A DNA stretch of 8,098 nt, from positions 1-8,098 of the forward strand of contig DATEAT010000008.1 of assembly GCA_035288225.1 (NCBI GenBank), written 5' to 3'. The translations under genes and the position numbers were made by a program. The DNA is from RBG-16-64-43 sp035288225. GTDB lineage: Bacteria; Chloroflexota; Anaerolineae; Anaerolineales; RBG-16-64-43. Position 1 is the stretch's first letter, and each line of letters opens with the position of its first letter. Under the pieces are notes generated by a model. The model was not told the DNA's origin. It saw only the letters and a list, made by a program, of their open reading frames with translations, and ran no database searches. Below, piece after piece: positions 6,074-8,098 of this stretch.

Positions 6074-6125
6074 TACACCCCATCCCTGCCCGTTTCGCGC
6101 TCAGGCAGGTGTATGGGGCGGTGTA
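6074..6125. repeat. Imperfect hairpin containing a 13-mer shared with the radical SAM tail
   Basis: TACA (6074-6077), CCCCAT (6078-6083) and CCTGCC (6085-6090) pair with GGCAGG (6104-6109), ATGGGG (6113-6118) and TGTA (6122-6125), leaving small bulges and a 13-base loop. The right arm contains GGCAGGTGTATGG, also present at 5078-5090 in the end of the radical SAM gene. No T-run is present on either side. It lies upstream of the NYN promoter, between two divergent genes. Confidence 0.5.
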
Positions 6126-6126
6126 G
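6091..6126 (+). pseudogene. Possible remnant of a radical SAM gene 3' end
   Basis: In one frame this stretch reads RF-ALRQVYGAV-stop. The radical SAM gene ends RFPASLAPRQVYGMQ-stop. The two DNA segments share CGTTTC, GCGC and the 13-mer GGCAGGTGTATGG in the same order and frame, differing by a 12-base (four-codon) gap. No SAM motifs survive upstream, so at most a tail fragment is left. Chance similarity cannot be excluded, because a single shared 13-mer is expected about half the time in 8 kb. Confidence 0.25.
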
Positions 6127-6194
6127 GGATGATTCGTGGACCCCCCGTGCAAGTCAACCTTCCTGAGGCGGGCAATTCCGCCGGGCACGGCAGG

Positions 6195-6224
6195 TTGCCT
6201 CTGTGGTTACTCCTGCTCTATACT
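6195..6224 (+). promoter_or_regulatory. Candidate promoter of the WD40 lipoprotein gene
   Basis: TTGCCT (6195-6200) and TATACT (6219-6224) are separated by 18 bases. They match four of six and five of six consensus bases. Transcription would start near 6231, leaving an unusually long leader of about 225 bases before the ATG at 6455. A nearer promoter cannot be excluded. Confidence 0.45.
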
Positions 6225-6454
6225 AACCTTGTCTGAAACTGCCCGCCCCGCGGCGAAGAGCGCCTCGCCACGATGCCGGTGGGACGTCATTCACCGCAGC
6301 GGTGTTCTCGATGGACCGACCTGGCGGCCGAGCGCCGACAACACCAGACGATTGGCCCACCCAGGCAGTCCCCTCGGTCCTGCCTCTCAATATGTTTCGC
6401 ACACCAGCATGCCTAACTCCCGCAGTTCGATTCTCCTTTGCCCGAGGACCCGCC
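6225..6454 (+). other. Long leader region without a recognisable gene
   Basis: I see no convincing coding region here on either strand. Short frames that cross it lack ribosome sites and recognisable protein motifs. AGGCAG (6363-6368) pairs with CTGCCT (6380-6385) as a small hairpin. GAGG at 6444-6447 is the ribosome site for the next gene, seven bases before its ATG. Confidence 0.4.
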
Positions 6455-8098
6455 ATGGCCACCCTCCAGGTATTCCGGCGTACCGCAATCCTGCTTATTG
6501 TTGGCTGCTTGTTCGCGTGTAGCGGCAGTCCCCCGGACGCGGGCCTCGCTACGCGGATTGCCGCAACCGTCTACGCCGAGCAGACGATCGGCTCCCCAGG
6601 GCAACAATCTCAAGTATTGCCAACCGCGAGGCCCACACGTACACCGGTCATCACCCCCGCGCCGACGGCAACCCTACAGGTCATGCTTTCCGGTGAACGC
6701 TACGCGCGCCCGGCCGAGGCGATAACGGCGGCCAATGCCGGTCGCCTCGCGGAACTGGCGTGGCTGGGGTACGGCGGCAGCGCCGGTTTCACGCAACCCA
6801 CAGCCGCCCGCTACTCGCCGGACGGCCAGTGGCTGGCGATCGCGGTCGCGCAAGGCGTTTACCTGCTCGACGGGACATCCAGCGAGGTTGTGCGGCAGCT
6901 TGCCGATAGCCCGGACGTGCAAGAGGTCGTTTTCTCCGGGGACAGCAAGCTGCTGGCCTTCGAAGCTCAGGGGGTCGTTGAGATATGGCGTCTGGACGAG
7001 GGTGAATTGTGGCGCGAGGTGAGCTTGGAGGGAGGCGCGTATGGCGGCGCAGGGGTGTCCTCGATTGCGCTCTCCTATGACGGACTCAAAATGCTGCGCC
7101 TCACGACTTCCGATCTTGAGATCTGGGATACGGCGGCGGAAACTCGCACTGACAGCCTGCCCTTCAAGCTAAACGAGGCCATGGGCTCGGGCCGCTACGA
7201 GGCCTTGCATGTGGCGTTCAGTCCGACGGGAGAGTACTACGCGACACACCACACCCAACCTGGGGGCGCCTATCGCAATCTGCCCTCGCTGATCCAGATA
7301 AGCCGCACCTCGGACAACAAGCTGATCGCCGCGTTTGGTGGCACGGCCCTTACCTTCACACCGGATGGATCGATGCTGGCAAGTTCCGCCGGATTCTCGA
7401 TCGAGTACAGACGGCTTTCAGATGGAGAACAGATCGGCGGGACGCGATGTTACGGCGCGGTGGGGGACTTCGCACCTGACGGTGGGACCTATGTCACCTT
7501 CGGCGGACGTTCGGTTGTCATCTCGCGGACGACAAACGGCGATCGCCGGGGTGGTTTCGAGCTCGGCCACGATGTCGCAAGTGCGGAGTACTCGCCCGAC
7601 GGTTCACAGCTTCTGGTCCTGGCGGGAGCGCTGGAGTTGTGGGATGTCAAGAACGAAGCGCTTGTCGAGCGCCTGGCCGATCGCATGGATGAAGTGGCGA
7701 CGCTGATGTTCTCCCCGGACGGCCAAAGCCTCGCCTCGCGTCACCAGGATGGGGTCCTGCGCCTGTGGCGAGTCGCCGATGGGACTGTCTTGCAGCGCCT
7801 GGATGGGGATGCCGAACTCGACATCTCCTTCGAAGAGCGCGGCTCGGACGTTGCGATGTCCAGTAGCCTCGCCTTTGCTCCCAACGAAGATACGCTGGCA
7901 ATCGCCCGGGGCAGGGACGGCTTCAGCTACTGGGACGTCACTCACGGGGTACACCGATACTCCATCGAGCTCAACAACTGCAATCCGGCGGCCGGCCTGG
8001 CGTACTCTGCCGACGGCATGTGGCTGGCTTCGATCGGCGACCCTCATCAGTCAATCTGCCTTCTGCCTATCACCGACGAAGACAAGCCCGCCTACCTG
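6455..8098 (+). CDS. WD40-repeat / beta-propeller lipoprotein (3' end missing)
   Basis: The frame runs 548 codons without a stop to the right edge, so the C-terminus is missing. GAGG seven bases upstream supports ATG 6455. Residues 1-22 form a lipoprotein signal peptide: FRR, a hydrophobic run, lipobox LFAC with Cys22. A low-complexity Pro/Thr/Ala linker spans about 25-75. AITAANAGRLAELAWLGYG (89-107) is the lead-in seen before propellers in Anaerolineae-type WD40 proteins. About ten degenerate repeats follow, each an [F/Y]SPDGxxLA-like strand then an x-x-W-like strand: SPDG 121, SGDS 161, SYDG 207, SPTG 256, TPDG 302, APDG 340, SPDG 380, SPDG 420, APNE 475, SADG 518, with EIW 176 and 222, ELW 394, RLW 436 and SYW 491. 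It is probably an extracytoplasmic scaffold or binding protein. The partner is unknown, and no enzyme or kinase domain is seen in the part present. Confidence 0.88.
   Translation, partial: MATLQVFRRTAILLIVGCLFACSGSPPDAGLATRIAATVYAEQTIGSPGQQSQVLPTARPTRTPVITPAPTATLQVMLSGERYARPAEAITAANAGRLAELAWLGYGGSAGFTQPTAARYSPDGQWLAIAVAQGVYLLDGTSSEVVRQLADSPDVQEVVFSGDSKLLAFEAQGVVEIWRLDEGELWREVSLEGGAYGGAGVSSIALSYDGLKMLRLTTSDLEIWDTAAETRTDSLPFKLNEAMGSGRYEALHVAFSPTGEYYATHHTQPGGAYRNLPSLIQISRTSDNKLIAAFGGTALTFTPDGSMLASSAGFSIEYRRLSDGEQIGGTRCYGAVGDFAPDGGTYVTFGGRSVVISRTTNGDRRGGFELGHDVASAEYSPDGSQLLVLAGALELWDVKNEALVERLADRMDEVATLMFSPDGQSLASRHQDGVLRLWRVADGTVLQRLDGDAELDISFEERGSDVAMSSSLAFAPNEDTLAIARGRDGFSYWDVTHGVHRYSIELNNCNPAAGLAYSADGMWLASIGDPHQSICLLPITDEDKPAYL

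Noticed and set aside
5152..6126. Plus-strand open frame of 324 codons
   Set aside because: It is antisense to the NYN gene and has no domain. Only its last codons resemble something, and that is reported separately as a possible radical SAM tail remnant.
6129..6236. 35-codon plus-strand frame starting MIRGPPVQVNLPEAG
   Set aside because: No usable ribosome site (AGGG touches the ATG), and it overlaps the candidate promoter at 6195-6224. No homology is recognised.
1..8098. tRNA or rRNA genes, CRISPR arrays, insertion sequences, integrase sites
   Set aside because: None were seen: no regularly spaced direct repeats, no transposase motifs, and no cloverleaf or ribosomal sequence that I can recognise.

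Overview
The window is GC-rich bacterial chromosome with six protein-coding genes and no RNA gene, insertion sequence or CRISPR array that I can see. Several traits point to an uncultured Chloroflexota, most likely Anaerolineae-like. These are a short thermophile/archaeal-type adenosylhomocysteinase, GTG starts, lipoproteins with Pro/Thr-rich linkers after the lipobox, a WD40-type lipoprotein with an 'ITxANAxxLxxLxxLG' lead-in, and a lipid-anchored multiheme cytochrome c. This assignment is inference from protein style, not a database match.

Layout, left to right. Bases 1-476 hold the 3' end of adenosylhomocysteinase (+). Bases 606-2000 encode a 14-helix DHA2-type MFS exporter (+). Bases 2300-4051 encode a pentaheme cytochrome c lipoprotein (+), preceded by a candidate extended -10 promoter and a leader with a perfect 12-bp inverted repeat. 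A strong hairpin at 4075-4136 separates it from a radical SAM protein at 4198-5100 (+), whose extra cysteines suggest a second Fe-S cluster. A very strong terminator at 5125-5153 lies between that gene and a convergent NYN-domain ribonuclease-like gene at 5272-5907 (-). The NYN gene has the best promoter in the window and a compact leader made of two hairpins. The divergent region 5998-6454 holds a possible remnant of a radical SAM gene tail folded into a hairpin, a candidate promoter, and a long leader. From 6455 to the right edge runs a lipoprotein with about ten WD40/beta-propeller repeats, still open at base 8098.

The genes do not form one obvious pathway. The closest pairing is the cytochrome lipoprotein and the radical SAM gene: same strand, 146 bp apart, with a hairpin between them. 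That hairpin could either end or attenuate transcription, so an operon is not established. I did not find a convincing new multi-gene system. The items most worth checking are the two structured leaders (cytochrome and NYN genes, whose -10 regions share the same 9-base sequence), the radical SAM enzyme of unknown substrate, and the decayed copy of its tail near 6091-6126.
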